Source: Nocardia paucivorans NBRC 100373 (GTDB lineage Bacteria; Actinomycetota; Actinomycetes; Mycobacteriales; Mycobacteriaceae). From it: DNA of 64,000 bases. Below are positions 47,002 to 57,665 of the stretch, in pieces (position 1 is the first letter of the stretch; each line of letters opens with the position of its first letter). A program made the translations under genes and the position numbers. The stretch is from positions 1 to 64,000 of the forward strand of contig NZ_BAGE01000044.1 of NCBI RefSeq assembly GCF_000308675.1, written 5' to 3'. The notes beneath the pieces are model-generated. The model was not told the DNA's origin and made no database searches. It saw nothing but the letters and a program-made list of their open reading frames with translations.

Positions 47002-47452
47002 CTTGCTACTTCATACTTCCTGTAGGGAGCCAGGCAAATCACGTCGATGAGCCTGATCTCTCTGACAACGATGCCACGGCGCGAGAAGTTCCTCCACATG
47101 ATATTCGTCCAAGTGTGAGGTAGAACGCCCTGAACGGTGTCCGGTTATGACGCGTCCACCGGACCGCACCACTCGTGATGTCAGGGTTCCCACCTAGTAC
47201 TCGGGGGCGATTTTCCGCCCAATTGGGCCACATCGATACCGCCGAACGATGTGATGGGAAAGACTGAGAGCGCGTCGGCCGGATAGGACGGCCGCACCGT
47301 GTGTTCGCCCGGTGAAGTCGCTTCGACGGCCGAGCGGCAAGCCCGCCAGGGCAGTTCCATTTCCGCTTCCGGGGTGGAGTCGTCCCGGTCGGAGCGGCGC
47401 GTTCGGTGCCGGCCCACCCGAACCGACGCCCCGTAGGAAAGGAAACGAAAGT
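47002..47452. other. 451-base gap between cspA and the His-rich secreted protein
   Basis: Two divergent genes start at its ends, so it holds both promoters and probably a cspA 5' leader. No reading frame here has a convincing ribosome binding site and natural composition, and I found no inverted repeat worth naming. Confidence 0.5.
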
Positions 47453-47749
47453 ATGTTCTCGACAACCGAATCGACCGCGATACGGCGGACCACCGCGCGT
47501 ATCGCGGTGATCGGCGCGCTCACCGCGATCCCGGTGGCGGCGGCGGTACCGGCCATGGCCGAACCGGCACCTTCCGCCCCCACGGTCACCGATGTCCACC
47601 ATCCCCGTCACGGACATCACGACCGGGGCCGGCCCGGCGGTCATCGTCACCATGACCGGGATTGGGATCGGGGCCACGGATGGCGCGACAACGGCCCGGG
47701 CCGGTGGCCACGCCACCTCCTGCCGCCCGGCCTGTTCGGCAGCAGCTGA
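47453..47749 (+). CDS. Secreted His/Arg/Gly-rich small protein
   Basis: The 98-residue protein starts with a signal peptide (about residues 1-36: basic start, IAVIGALTAIPVAAAVPA, cleavage near AMA-EP). The mature part has a dense cluster of His alternating with Arg, Asp and Gly (HHPRHGHHDRGRPGGHRHHD, about 49-68) and ends in a hydrophobic LLPPGLFGSS. Such His clusters often bind Ni, Zn or Cu; that role is an inference. AAAGGAAACG precedes the ATG and a bidirectional terminator follows. I do not recognise a family. Confidence 0.75.
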   Translation: MFSTTESTAIRRTTARIAVIGALTAIPVAAAVPAMAEPAPSAPTVTDVHHPRHGHHDRGRPGGHRHHDRDWDRGHGWRDNGPGRWPRHLLPPGLFGSS

Positions 47750-47759
47750 TCGATAGCCG

Positions 47760-47795
47760 AAAGGGGCTCGTCCGAAAGCCGGACGAGCCCCTTTT
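47760..47795. terminator. Bidirectional terminator between the His-rich gene and ilvC
   Basis: AAAGGGGCTCGTCCG pairs perfectly with CGGACGAGCCCCTTT, with A-runs and T-runs flanking the stem, so it works as an intrinsic terminator in both directions. It lies 11 bases past the plus-strand stop and 34 past the ilvC stop. Confidence 0.95.
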
Positions 47796-47828
47796 CGTCA
47801 CGTGCCGAAACGGCTACGACGTTGTGCG

Positions 47829-48938
<1,110 letters not shown>

Positions 48939-49008
48939 TCACGCGCTGCCTGTTCCGAACACTGGGCCGGTCGTGCGGTCGGCTACCGCGCTGCGCGGAT
49001 TCTGCCGG

Positions 49009-49512
49009 CTAGCGGGTTGCGGTGATCGACTTGGGTCCCCGACCCAGCGCCACGACACCGGACTGCACGATCTCCCGAATACCGTACGGTTCGAGCATCC
49101 GCAGCAGGGCGTCGAGTTTGGACCGGGTTCCGGTCGCCTCGACGGTGAGCGAATCCGGGGACACGTCGATGACCTTGGCCCGGAACAGGTTGACGGCCTC
49201 GATCACCTGGGTGCGCACACTGGCATCGGCACGCACCTTCACCAGGATCAGTTCGCGCGCGACCGAGGTCTCCGGGTCCTGCTCGACGATCTTGATGACA
49301 TTGACCAGCTTGTTCAGCTGTTTGGTGACCTGTTCCAGCGGCAGCTCGTCCACGGTGACCACAATGGTCATCCGGGAGATGTCCTTGACCTCGGTCGCAC
49401 CGACCGCCAAGGACTCGATATTGAACCCTCGCCGGGAGAACAGGCTCGCCACCCGGGCCAGCACGCCCGGTTTGTCCTCGACGAGGACGCTGAGGGTGTG
49501 GGTGGTGCTCAT
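49009..49512 (-). CDS. ilvN: Acetolactate synthase small (regulatory) subunit
   Basis: The 167-residue subunit carries an N-terminal ACT domain ([34 protein letters not shown]) and a C-terminal ALS small-subunit domain. It confers valine feedback inhibition on IlvB. Its ATG overlaps the ilvB stop (ATGA), so it is translationally coupled. Confidence 0.97.
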   Translation of the reverse strand: MSTTHTLSVLVEDKPGVLARVASLFSRRGFNIESLAVGATEVKDISRMTIVVTVDELPLEQVTKQLNKLVNVIKIVEQDPETSVARELILVKVRADASVRTQVIEAVNLFRAKVIDVSPDSLTVEATGTRSKLDALLRMLEPYGIREIVQSGVVALGRGPKSITATR

Positions 49513-51449
49513 GCGGGTTTGTTCCCCTCGTCCGTACGCGCCTGGTCCCGCCCGTGGGACATGGCCTCATGGATAACGGCCGGTTCGGCGGCCTGCTCGT
49601 CCTCGTCGAACAGCGGCCGAATACCGCGGGCGGCCATGATCTCGTCGTTACTGGTGCCCGCGGCGACCATCGGCCACACCTGGGCGTCCTTACCGACGAT
49701 GAAATCGATCACCACCGGCCGATCGTTGATGGACTGCGCCTCCCGGATGGCGGGCTCCACATCCTCTTCCCGCTCCACCCGGATGCCGTGGCAACCCAAT
49801 GCCTCGGCGAGTTTCACGAAATCGGGGATGCGTAGACTGTGCGTGCCCAGCTCGGTATTGGAGTAGCGCTCCTCGTAGAACAGCGTCTGCCACTGACGCA
49901 CCATGCCGAGGTTGCCGTTGTTGATGAGCGCCACCTTGATCGGCACGCCCTCCACCGCGCAGGTGGCCAGTTCTTGATTGGTCATCTGGAAACAGCCGTC
50001 GCCGTCGATCGCCCACACCTCACGGTCCGGTTGCCCCATCTTGGCGCCCATGGCGGCCGGCACGGCATAGCCCATGGTGCCCGCGCCACCGGAGTTGAGC
50101 CAGGTGCGTGGCTTCTCGTATTTGATGAACTGGGCCGCCCACATCTGATGCTGGCCGACACCGGCGCAGTAGATGGCATCGGGGCCGGCCAGTCGGCCGA
50201 GGGTTTCGATCACGAACTCGGGCGACAGCGACCCGTCCGCGGGCGGGGTCCAACCCAGCGGGTAGCTGTTACGGATCCCGTTGAGGTAGGACCACCAGTC
50301 GGTCAGATCCAGATCGATCCCGGCCGGGTCCGAGCGCAGGGTATCCACCAGTTCGGCGATGACCTCGCGGCAGTCGCCCACGATCGGCACATCGGCATGC
50401 CGGTTCTTGCCGATCTCGGCCGGGTCGATATCGGCGTGGATCACCTTGGCGCCCGGAGCGAAAGAATCCAGCCGCCCGGTCACCCGGTCGTCGAACCGGG
50501 CTCCGAGGGTGATCAGCAGATCCGAGCGTTGTAATGCCGCCACCGCCGCGACCGTGCCGTGCATACCCGGCATACCCAGGTTGAGCTCGTGACTGTCGGG
50601 GAACGCGCCCCGCGCCATCAGGGTGGTGACCACCGGGATCCCGGTGAGTTCGGCCAGCTCGCGCAGCTGCGCCGACGCGTCGGCCTTGATGACACCCCCA
50701 CCGACATACAACACCGGCGCCTTGGCCTGCGCGATCAGCCGCGCCGCCTCGCGCACCTGCTTACCGTGTGGTTTGGTGACCGGGCGGTAACCGGGCAGTC
50801 GCATCTCCGGCGGCCAGCTGAAGGTGGTCTGCTGCTGCAGCACGTCCTTGGGGATGTCGACCAACACCACGCCCGGACGACCGGTGGCGGCCAGATGGAA
50901 CGCCTCGGCGAGGATACGCGGAATATCGGTGCCCTCGGTGATGAGGAAGTTGTGTTTGGTGATCGGCATGGTGATGCCGGAGATATCGGCTTCCTGGAAA
51001 GCGTCGGTGCCGATCAGCGAACGCCCCACCTGACCGGTGATGGCCACCATCGGCACGGAGTCCATCTGGGCGTCGGCGATCGGGGTCACCAGGTTGGTGG
51101 CGCCGGGACCGGAGGTCGCCATGCACACACCCACCTTGCCGGTGGCCTGGGCATACCCGGTGGCGGCATGGCCCGCGCCCTGTTCGTGGCGCACCAGCAC
51201 ATGACGCACCTTGGTGGAGTCGAACAGCGGATCGTAGACGGGCAGGATCGCACCGCCCGGAATACCGAATACGGTGTCGACGCCGAGTTCCTCGAGCGAC
51301 CGGACCACCGACTGCGCGCCGGTGACCCGCTCGGGCGGGACCTGGCGGCGGGTGGCCGCGTTCGTCGGAACGCCGGCGGAGGCCGGCTGGTTCGAAGGCG
51401 CGGGCCTACGGGCCGAGGAGGGCCCTGGCCGAGTTGTTGGTGCGCTCAC
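49509..51449 (-). CDS. ilvB: Acetolactate synthase large (catalytic) subunit
   Basis: The 646-residue thiamine-diphosphate enzyme makes acetolactate and acetohydroxybutyrate. The catalytic Glu-containing [22 protein letters not shown], the FAD/TPP segments, and the TPP-binding [38 protein letters not shown] are in place. The first 35 residues are a low-complexity extension (Pro/Ala/Arg). The GTG start at 51449 has AAGGAA upstream. The 5' leader (51450-51780) contains a leader peptide and an attenuator. Confidence 0.98.
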   Translation of the reverse strand: MSAPTTRPGPSSARRPAPSNQPASAGVPTNAATRRQVPPERVTGAQSVVRSLEELGVDTVFGIPGGAILPVYDPLFDSTKVRHVLVRHEQGAGHAATGYAQATGKVGVCMATSGPGATNLVTPIADAQMDSVPMVAITGQVGRSLIGTDAFQEADISGITMPITKHNFLITEGTDIPRILAEAFHLAATGRPGVVLVDIPKDVLQQQTTFSWPPEMRLPGYRPVTKPHGKQVREAARLIAQAKAPVLYVGGGVIKADASAQLRELAELTGIPVVTTLMARGAFPDSHELNLGMPGMHGTVAAVAALQRSDLLITLGARFDDRVTGRLDSFAPGAKVIHADIDPAEIGKNRHADVPIVGDCREVIAELVDTLRSDPAGIDLDLTDWWSYLNGIRNSYPLGWTPPADGSLSPEFVIETLGRLAGPDAIYCAGVGQHQMWAAQFIKYEKPRTWLNSGGAGTMGYAVPAAMGAKMGQPDREVWAIDGDGCFQMTNQELATCAVEGVPIKVALINNGNLGMVRQWQTLFYEERYSNTELGTHSLRIPDFVKLAEALGCHGIRVEREEDVEPAIREAQSINDRPVVIDFIVGKDAQVWPMVAAGTSNDEIMAARGIRPLFDEDEQAAEPAVIHEAMSHGRDQARTDEGNKPA

Positions 51450-51650
51450 CGTCTTGGTTCCTTACTGCTTGTCGTTTCGACCCCGGTCGCCCGGCCGGTG
51501 ATCCGGTGCCCCGGATATCCACCACCGGCCCCGGACCGCGGTCGTGGTCCGGACACGTCATCTCGGCACATCACGTCGCCCGACATATCCCGTCTCGACC
51601 CATCTTCGTCGTACCGATGTCCCTGATTCGACACCCCAGGCTCCCGACAC

Positions 51651-51685
51651 AAAAAAGCCCTCGACAGCCGGGGGCTGTTCGAGGG
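51651..51685 (-). terminator. ilvB attenuator terminator
   Basis: On the minus strand CCCTCGAACAGCC pairs with GGCTGTCGAGGG (one bulged base), followed by TTTTTT: a classical intrinsic terminator about 200 bases upstream of ilvB and about 50 bases after the leader peptide stop. A competing pairing, GGCGCGTC (51742-51749) with GACGCGCC (51687-51694), joins the leader peptide end to the region just before the terminator. Confidence 0.9.
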
Positions 51686-51732
51686 TGGCGCGTCGCAACG
51701 CGAGCTGACGTATTCGACTCAGGTAGTCGGGC

Positions 51733-51780
51733 TCAACGCTGGACGCGCCGACCGATTACGAGCAACTCGTTTCGCTTCAC
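51733..51780 (-). CDS. ilvB leader peptide (attenuation)
   Basis: The short frame encodes VKRNELLVIGRRVQR from GTG 51780 and contains Leu-Leu-Val-Ile in a row, the three branched-chain amino acids made by the downstream operon. An in-frame GTG at 51786 would add two residues. With the promoter at 51788-51817 the transcript should begin at or near 51780, so the peptide is probably translated without a ribosome binding site. Ribosome stalling at the Leu-Val-Ile codons would favour antitermination. Confidence 0.85.
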   Translation of the reverse strand: MKRNELLVIGRRVQR

Positions 51781-51787
51781 GCGCACG

Positions 51788-51817
51788 ACGGTATGCGTGC
51801 GTGTGGTGCGGAGTCAA
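51788..51817 (-). promoter_or_regulatory. ilvBNC promoter
   Basis: On the minus strand TTGACT (51817-51812) and TACCGT (51793-51788) are spaced 18 bases apart, close to the housekeeping sigma consensus of this group. The -10 ends seven bases before GTG 51780, as expected for a leaderless transcript. Confidence 0.75.
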
Positions 51818-51895
51818 ACAACTGAGCACCACGTTCCCATTATGTGGGACGACGGCGGTGCTCGGGTCCTTCCACCATGATGCGAGGATGGTGGG

Positions 51896-52540
51896 GTGTC
51901 ATCACCGCATCAGTCCGTGCCACCTCCAGAATCGTCCCATACCTCCACGGCCGGGACCGATACGGGTAGCACATCCACCCGGCCGGGTGTGACGCGGGTC
52001 ATCCGAGTGCCGCGCCTGGCCTTCCTCGGCGTGTTCATGCTGCTGTTGTGCGTGTTCTTCCCCATTGTGGGCTGGCCCGCCGGACTGTGGTGGTTGCTGC
52101 TGCTGCCGATCGGTGCCTCGGTCTGGCTGCTGCGCACCCGGACGACCATCACCCCCGAGGGTCTGCACCTGCGGACGGTTTTCGGTTCCCGGTTCGTCGC
52201 CTGGGAGCGGGTTCGCGGCCTGCGCATCCCCAAACGCGGCTTCGTCCGTGTCCATCTGGACGACGACACCGAGGCGAAACTACCGGCCGTGGGCTACGAC
52301 CGCCTTCGCGATCTGGTGGCCGCCTCCGGCGGCCGCATCCCCGACCCCTTCGCCCCGCCGCCGACCCTCGCGACGACCGCGGACGCCGAGGGCCCGAGGC
52401 CATCCCGGTCCCGGACCGATTCCCCCGCCGCGGACGGTGACCCCGCTGAAGGCGAGAGCGCCGAAAGCGGCAATGCCGACAGCGACGACACCGCCGCGAA
52501 GAACCACACCGATACCACGCCGCCCGGAACACCGGAGTAG
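51896..52540 (+). CDS. PH-domain membrane protein, Cfp6-like
   Basis: The 214-residue protein has two hydrophobic segments (about 41-60 and 63-80), a bacterial PH-like domain (about 85-145, TTITPEGLHLRTVFGSRFVAWERVRGLRIPKRGFVRVHLDDD), and a long acidic, disordered C-terminal tail (about 150-214). It corresponds to the mycobacterial gene Rv3004 (cfp6), next to ilvB. Function unknown. The GTG start at 51896 is divergent from the ilvB promoter. Confidence 0.85.
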   Translation: MSSPHQSVPPPESSHTSTAGTDTGSTSTRPGVTRVIRVPRLAFLGVFMLLLCVFFPIVGWPAGLWWLLLLPIGASVWLLRTRTTITPEGLHLRTVFGSRFVAWERVRGLRIPKRGFVRVHLDDDTEAKLPAVGYDRLRDLVAASGGRIPDPFAPPPTLATTADAEGPRPSRSRTDSPAADGDPAEGESAESGNADSDDTAAKNHTDTTPPGTPE

Positions 52541-52899
52541 CGTGGAGCAGTCATGAACTGAATATCCCGGGCTCACGACTCTCCGGTTCCGTAGCTCTCG
52601 GAGTCGACTCTCGGAGTCGACTCTCGGAATTCACAGCCCCGTCCCGACCCGGACCGGTCGAGACGATTCCGCGCCGGCGAAGCCGCGGAGGCAGAAGACC
52701 CAGGGCGCCAGTGGTACGCGGACGACACCGTCCACCGACGGAATTCTCAGGGTTCGCGGCCTGCCTCGGGTCCGGACCGACCGGAGTGCTTCCGTGACAA
52801 CGGAATCGACAACGGAATCGCGGAGAGAGGGAAGACCCGAGGTAACAGGGCCGCGAACACGCGTCGCCGAACAGCGGCGCAATGAGACACAGGACCAGC
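52541..52899. other. 359-base gap before ilvD
   Basis: It contains three copies (the third partial) of the 13-bp unit CTCTCGGAGTCGA at 52595-52628 and the upstream region of ilvD. I found no leader peptide rich in branched-chain codons and no terminator, so ilvD does not show the attenuator seen at ilvB. Confidence 0.6.
52595..52628. repeat. 13-bp tandem repeat, 2.6 copies
   Basis: CTCTCGGAGTCGA at 52595-52607 and 52608-52620 are identical; CTCTCGGA at 52621-52628 begins a third. Location is non-coding between cfp6-like and ilvD. Confidence 0.85.
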
Positions 52900-54741
52900 A
52901 TGCCACCGCTTCGTTCACGCACCACCACCATCGGCCGCAATGCCGCGGGCGCCCGCGCTCTGTGGCGGGCGACCGGCATGACCGACACCGATTTCGGCAA
53001 GCCGATCGTCGCGATCGCGAACTCCTACACCCAGTTCGTCCCGGGACATGTGCATCTGAAGGACGTCGGCGAGATCGTGGCCGAGTCGGTCCGCGCCGCG
53101 GGCGGGGTGCCGCGCGAGTTCCACACCATCGCCGTCGACGACGGTATCGCCATGGGCCACGGCGGCATGCTCTATTCGCTGCCCAGCCGGGAGATCATCG
53201 CCGATTCGGTGGAATACATGGTGAATGCGCACACCGCCGACGCGCTGGTGTGTATCTCCAACTGTGACAAGATCACCCCGGGCATGCTCAATGCCGCCCT
53301 GCGGCTCGACATCCCCACGGTCTTCGTCTCCGGCGGACCGATGGAGGCCGGTAAGGCCGTGGTCGTCGGCGGAGTGGCACAGGCCCCCACCGACCTCATC
53401 ACCGCCATTGCGGCCAGCGCCAACAGCGGTGTGACCGAGGAAGGGCTGACCGAAGTCGAGCGCAGCGCCTGCCCCACCTGTGGGTCCTGCTCCGGTATGT
53501 TCACCGCGAACTCGATGAACTGTCTGACCGAGGCGCTCGGCCTCGCGCTGCCGGGCAACGGATCCACGCTGGCCACCCATGCCGCGCGGCGCGCCCTGTT
53601 CGAGCGGGCGGGCAAGGTCGTCGTGGAGATCGCCAACCGCTGGTACCGCGACGACGACGCTTCGGTGCTGCCGCGCAATGTCGCGAACGCCAAGGCATTT
53701 CGCAATGCGATGGCCCTGGACGTGGCCATGGGCGGTTCCACCAATACGGTGCTGCACACCCTGGCCGCCGCCCAGGAGGGCGAGATCGACTTCGACCTGT
53801 CGACCATCGAGGAGATCAGCCGCCGGGTGCCCACCCTGTCGAAGGTCTCGCCCAACTCCGACTACCACATGGAAGATGTGCATCGGGCCGGCGGTATCCC
53901 CGCCATCCTGGGTGAACTGCGCCGGGCCGGACTGTTGGAAACCGATGTGACCACGGTGCACACACCGACACTGGACGAGTGGCTCGACACCTGGGACATC
54001 CGTTCCGGCAAGGCCTCCGACGAGGCGATCGAGCTGTTCCACGCCGCCCCCGGCGGGGTGCGCACCACCGAACCGTTCTCCACCGAGAACCGCTGGTCGT
54101 CACTGGACACCGATGCGGCGGGCGGTTGTATTCGCGATATCGAGCACGCCTACACCGCCGAGGGGGGCCTGGTGGTGTTGCGCGGCAATCTCGCCCCGGA
54201 CGGGGCGGTGCTCAAGACCGCCGGTATCGACGAGGAGCTGTTCACCTTCCAGGGTCCGGCGGTTGTGGTGGAATCCCAGGAGGAAGCCGTATCGGTGATC
54301 CTGGAGAAGAAGATCCGCCCCGGTGACGTGATCGTGGTCCGTTACGAGGGTCCGGCGGGCGGCCCGGGCATGCAGGAGATGCTGCATCCCACCGCGTTCC
54401 TCAAGGGAGCGGGTCTGGGCAAGCAGTGCGCGCTGATCACCGACGGTCGGTTCTCCGGCGGCACCTCAGGGCTGTCCATCGGCCACATCTCCCCCGAGGC
54501 CGCCGGCGGTGGCACGATCGGCCTGGTGGAAAACGGCGATCAGATCCGCATCGATGTCGCCTCCCGCACCCTGGAGGTGCTGGTGGACGACGCCGTGCTG
54601 GCCGAGCGCCGAGCCAAGATGGAAGCGCGTGAACGGCCATGGCAGCCACTGCACCGGGAACGTCCGGTCACCGCCGCGCTGCGCGCCTACGCCGCAATGG
54701 CGACCTCCGCCGACAAGGGCGCCGTCCGCCGCGTCCCCTGA
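52900..54741 (+). CDS. ilvD: Dihydroxy-acid dehydratase
   Basis: The 613-residue Fe-S dehydratase catalyses the third common step of branched-chain synthesis. Cluster Cys occur in [12 protein letters not shown] and [33 protein letters not shown]. It is of the long (about 613-residue) type also found in E. coli and Corynebacterium, which carries a [4Fe-4S] cluster in E. coli. The ATG at 52900 gives the Corynebacterium N-terminus (MPPLRSR...); an ATG at 52882 would add six residues. CAGGA precedes it. It is not in the ilvBNC operon and runs in the opposite direction. Confidence 0.97.
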   Translation: MPPLRSRTTTIGRNAAGARALWRATGMTDTDFGKPIVAIANSYTQFVPGHVHLKDVGEIVAESVRAAGGVPREFHTIAVDDGIAMGHGGMLYSLPSREIIADSVEYMVNAHTADALVCISNCDKITPGMLNAALRLDIPTVFVSGGPMEAGKAVVVGGVAQAPTDLITAIAASANSGVTEEGLTEVERSACPTCGSCSGMFTANSMNCLTEALGLALPGNGSTLATHAARRALFERAGKVVVEIANRWYRDDDASVLPRNVANAKAFRNAMALDVAMGGSTNTVLHTLAAAQEGEIDFDLSTIEEISRRVPTLSKVSPNSDYHMEDVHRAGGIPAILGELRRAGLLETDVTTVHTPTLDEWLDTWDIRSGKASDEAIELFHAAPGGVRTTEPFSTENRWSSLDTDAAGGCIRDIEHAYTAEGGLVVLRGNLAPDGAVLKTAGIDEELFTFQGPAVVVESQEEAVSVILEKKIRPGDVIVVRYEGPAGGPGMQEMLHPTAFLKGAGLGKQCALITDGRFSGGTSGLSIGHISPEAAGGGTIGLVENGDQIRIDVASRTLEVLVDDAVLAERRAKMEARERPWQPLHRERPVTAALRAYAAMATSADKGAVRRVP

Positions 54742-54808
54742 TATCGCACCGCGTGGCCCGCCGGCCGGAAGAACAAGTCGCCGGCGGGCCACGCATAGGC
54801 TTGCGGCC

Positions 54809-55231
54809 ATGAGCGAAGCCGACACACGAACCGTCGTCACCGAATTCCTGCGCCGTGTCACCACCGGCGATCCGGATGCCATCGCCGATCTGTTCACGGA
54901 AACCGTCGACTGGCGGGTCAACTGGCCGGAGGGAGAGCATCCCTCGACACCGTGGATCCGCCCGCGCTCGACCCGTGCCGAGGTGGCCGACCATTTCCGT
55001 GCTCTCGCCGAATCGCATGTCCCTGCCGCGCCGCCCACCGACGCCCCGGCGCCGACCATTCTGGTCGACGGCGCCGACGCCGTGGTTCTGACCGAGATCC
55101 GACAGACGGCCGCCCTCACCGGACGGTCCTACACCGCCGGATGCGCGCTGCACTTCACCGTGCAGGACGGTGTCATCACCCGTTACCACATCTACGAGGA
55201 CAGTCTCGCGGTCGCGCGGGCATTCGCCTGA
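54809..55231 (+). CDS. SnoaL/NTF2-like protein
   Basis: The 140-residue protein has the NTF2-like fold. TVVTEFLRRVTTGDPDAIADLFTETVDWRVNW is the typical opening, with a C-terminal YTAGCALHFTVQDGVITRYHIYEDSLAVARAF. Members include polyketide cyclases, limonene epoxide hydrolase-like enzymes and non-catalytic proteins; the role here is unknown. It follows ilvD after 67 bases on the same strand. Confidence 0.85.
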   Translation: MSEADTRTVVTEFLRRVTTGDPDAIADLFTETVDWRVNWPEGEHPSTPWIRPRSTRAEVADHFRALAESHVPAAPPTDAPAPTILVDGADAVVLTEIRQTAALTGRSYTAGCALHFTVQDGVITRYHIYEDSLAVARAFA

Positions 55232-55262
55232 ACGGTCACGCGCCCGGCCCGGTCGACGGGAA

Positions 55263-56225
55263 TCAGTCCACCGGGCCGATACCGACGAACGGGTTTCCGC
55301 CGTGCAGATACCACCAGGTGGCCACGGCGGCGGCAATCGCCAACACCAGCACCACGAAAGAACCGATACCCGGACGAGTGGCCCAACTCCGGCCACGATC
55401 CAACGACCAACGACCCGGACCGGTGAGGATGACAACCGTAGCGATTCCGGCGAGAACGGACTCGTACTCGACCGCGCCGGGGCCCGCCTTGTACTGGAGA
55501 CCGGGATGCATTCCCTGTTTCCAGGCCCAGGCGTCGAGAATCACCGCCAACACCGCACCGGCGGCCAAAGGGGTGGCCAATCCCAGGACGAGCAGCACGC
55601 CGCCACCGACCTCCCCCGCGGTGAGCAGCGCGGTTGCCAACGAGGGCCGATCCCAACCGCCCTGCTCCATCATGTCCCGGGTGCCGTCCAGACCGGGTCC
55701 GTGGAACCAACCCGTCAATTTCTGCAACCCGTGATAGAGGAAAGTGGCGCCGAGGATCACCCGCAGCAGGAACAGACCGAAATCGAGGGTGCCGCGGCGG
55801 TGATCGCCGTTACGGCGCAACCGAACGGTGCCGTTCGGCGGATTCGACGCCGGCGGGATACTCGCATAGGAGTACGGGCCGTTGCCGCTTGGCGACAGCT
55901 CCCCGCCGGGTTCATCCGCCCCCCGCGGGTCGGCGGCCGAGGAACCCCCTTGCGGGCCGGGGCCGGACGGGACGGTCGCCCGCACCTCGGAGTCTGCGAG
56001 ATCGGGTTCCAGACCGAGTTCCTCCTCGGTGCGCGGTAACGGTTTTCCACCCGGACCCACCGGGGTGAACTGCCCGGTCGGCAGATCGTAGGGGCTGCCC
56101 ACATCCCCTCCGTTGGTGGACACACCCGCGTGCGCGCCACCGGTCTTCCCACCACCCCCGGACACCTGTTTTCCGACGGTCGGCGACGATTCGGCCACGA
56201 CCCCGTCTTTCGACTCGGCACTCAC
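55263..56225 (-). CDS. DoxX family membrane protein with long disordered N-terminus
   Basis: The 320-residue protein has a Pro/Gly/Ser-rich polar N-terminal half (about 1-145) and a C-terminal DoxX domain with four helices (FGLFLLRVILGATFLYHGLQKLTGWF...ATALLTAGEVGGGVLLVLGLATPLAAGAVLAVI, then two more). DoxX proteins of mycobacteria (Rv3005c) join SodA and SseA in an oxidative-stress membrane complex. The extension is unusual relative to the mycobacterial homologue. The start is GTG at 56225. It is divergent from the LppZ-like gene. Confidence 0.88.
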   Translation of the reverse strand: MSAESKDGVVAESSPTVGKQVSGGGGKTGGAHAGVSTNGGDVGSPYDLPTGQFTPVGPGGKPLPRTEEELGLEPDLADSEVRATVPSGPGPQGGSSAADPRGADEPGGELSPSGNGPYSYASIPPASNPPNGTVRLRRNGDHRRGTLDFGLFLLRVILGATFLYHGLQKLTGWFHGPGLDGTRDMMEQGGWDRPSLATALLTAGEVGGGVLLVLGLATPLAAGAVLAVILDAWAWKQGMHPGLQYKAGPGAVEYESVLAGIATVVILTGPGRWSLDRGRSWATRPGIGSFVVLVLAIAAAVATWWYLHGGNPFVGIGPVD

Positions 56226-56331
56226 GCGTTCAGCCTAGGCCGCCGGCGCGGCCCGCACCCTCACTATGACCGGCGTGTCCGTGCCACCACCGAGAGGCGC
56301 GGCGACAGCACCGTCCGATACGTTTGGAGGT

Positions 56332-57438
56332 ATGAAGGCGGTTGGCGCGCGACATGTGATGGTGGCAGTGCTGTTCGGCGCACTTGCGCTGGGCGGATGC
56401 GCCCGCTTCGACGATTCGGCGTCCGGCCCGTTCACTCCGGAACCCACCCTGCACGGGGCGAATATCGACCCGAAGAGGCCCCAGCAACCGCCTACCTCCA
56501 CCACCCGACCGAGCGGTCCGTGTATGGACCCCGACCCGGCGGTGGTGGTGACCTGCCTGGACACCACCGGCGGTCTGATCTCCCTCGGCAACTCTGCTCT
56601 GGTGGGCGAACGGCGCACCGGCCGAATCCTGCAGGTGGTCCCCCAACAGCCGCCCGTGGAAATCGCCCGCGTGGACGTCGACCCCACCGGCGACGGCGGG
56701 CTCAGCGATATCGCCCTGTCCCCCACCTATGGCGAGGACGGGCTGATCTACGCCTACATCACCACCGGCAGCGACAATCGAGTGGTGCGCATCGCCCCCG
56801 GCGGTCCGCCGAAACCGATCCTCACCGGAATCCCCAAGGGCGCCACCAACAACCGCGGCGCCCTCGACTGGATCGACCCCGACCGACTACTGGTGCTCAC
56901 CGGCGATGCGGGTAACCCGGGTGCCGCCGCCGACCCTGGCTCGCTGGCCGGCAAATTGTTGCGCCTGAACTCCCCCGCCCCGGGCAACGCCAACCCGGAG
57001 GTCGCGGTCACCGGAATCGGCGGCGCCGGTGATATCTGCCCGGGCGGCGACCAGGTCTGGATCACCGACCGCGCCCCCGGTGTGGACCGACTCCAACGTC
57101 TCTCCCCCGACGGCCAGATCACCACCGCGTGGACCTGGCCGGACCGTCCCGGTGTCGCCGGATGCGCGGTCACCGCCGACGGCGTCGCGATCGCTCTCAC
57201 CGAAGCGAAGGCGCTCGCCCTGGCCACCGCCGACCCTGCCACTCACACGGTGACCGCCGAACCCACCCTGGTGGCGCAGAACAGATACGGCCGCCTACTC
57301 GGCGCGGCCCCCGGCGGCGACGGCAGTATCTGGGTCGGCACGGTGAACAAATCCGAAGGCGGCCAACCCGGCCCCTTCGACGACCGCGTGGTACGCATCC
57401 CGCCCCCCACCGCCGGAGGCAACGGCGGATCGGACTGA
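56332..57438 (+). CDS. LppZ-like lipoprotein with glucose/sorbosone dehydrogenase (beta-propeller) domain
   Basis: The 368-residue protein starts with a lipoprotein signal ending in the lipobox LALGGC (Cys about residue 23), followed by a Pro/Thr-rich linker and a six-bladed GSDH-type beta-propeller (GLSDIALSPTYGEDGLIYAYITTGSDNRVVRI, TNNRGALDWIDPDRLLVLTGDAG). Catalytic PQQ-enzyme residues are not clearly visible. It is the LppZ (Rv3006) equivalent, next to the DoxX gene. TTTGGAGG precedes the ATG. Confidence 0.88.
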   Translation: MKAVGARHVMVAVLFGALALGGCARFDDSASGPFTPEPTLHGANIDPKRPQQPPTSTTRPSGPCMDPDPAVVVTCLDTTGGLISLGNSALVGERRTGRILQVVPQQPPVEIARVDVDPTGDGGLSDIALSPTYGEDGLIYAYITTGSDNRVVRIAPGGPPKPILTGIPKGATNNRGALDWIDPDRLLVLTGDAGNPGAAADPGSLAGKLLRLNSPAPGNANPEVAVTGIGGAGDICPGGDQVWITDRAPGVDRLQRLSPDGQITTAWTWPDRPGVAGCAVTADGVAIALTEAKALALATADPATHTVTAEPTLVAQNRYGRLLGAAPGGDGSIWVGTVNKSEGGQPGPFDDRVVRIPPPTAGGNGGSD

Positions 57439-57594
57439 GCTACCCGGCTCTCGCTCCGTGCGGGCGTGCTCGCTGCCTTTTGGTCTCGTGTCTCCGCCCT
57501 CGACACCCGTGCCCTCGACACCCGTGCCTTCGACACGGCGCTTCGGGTAGCGGGGGCACGAGGTTTTCGGAGTGTGCGCCTCGCACGGTTATGG

Positions 57595-57646
57595 CCCTAC
57601 AGCGGTACGGCCACCGGATCGATCCGGTGGCCGTACCGCTGTAGGG
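57595..57646 (-). terminator. 52-nt perfect palindrome at the gatB 3' end
   Basis: The 26-base arm 57595-57620 (beginning CCCTACAGCGG) is followed directly by its exact reverse complement to 57646. It lies 19 bases past the gatB stop on the minus strand and about 156 bases past the LppZ-like stop, so gatB termination is the likelier role. It has no T-tract. Confidence 0.75.
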
Positions 57647-57665
57647 GTGAAGAGCGAACGGGTGG

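Noticed and set aside
52541..52899. A second branched-chain attenuator before ilvD
   Set aside because: No leader frame with Leu/Val/Ile codons and no terminator stem with a T-run is present.
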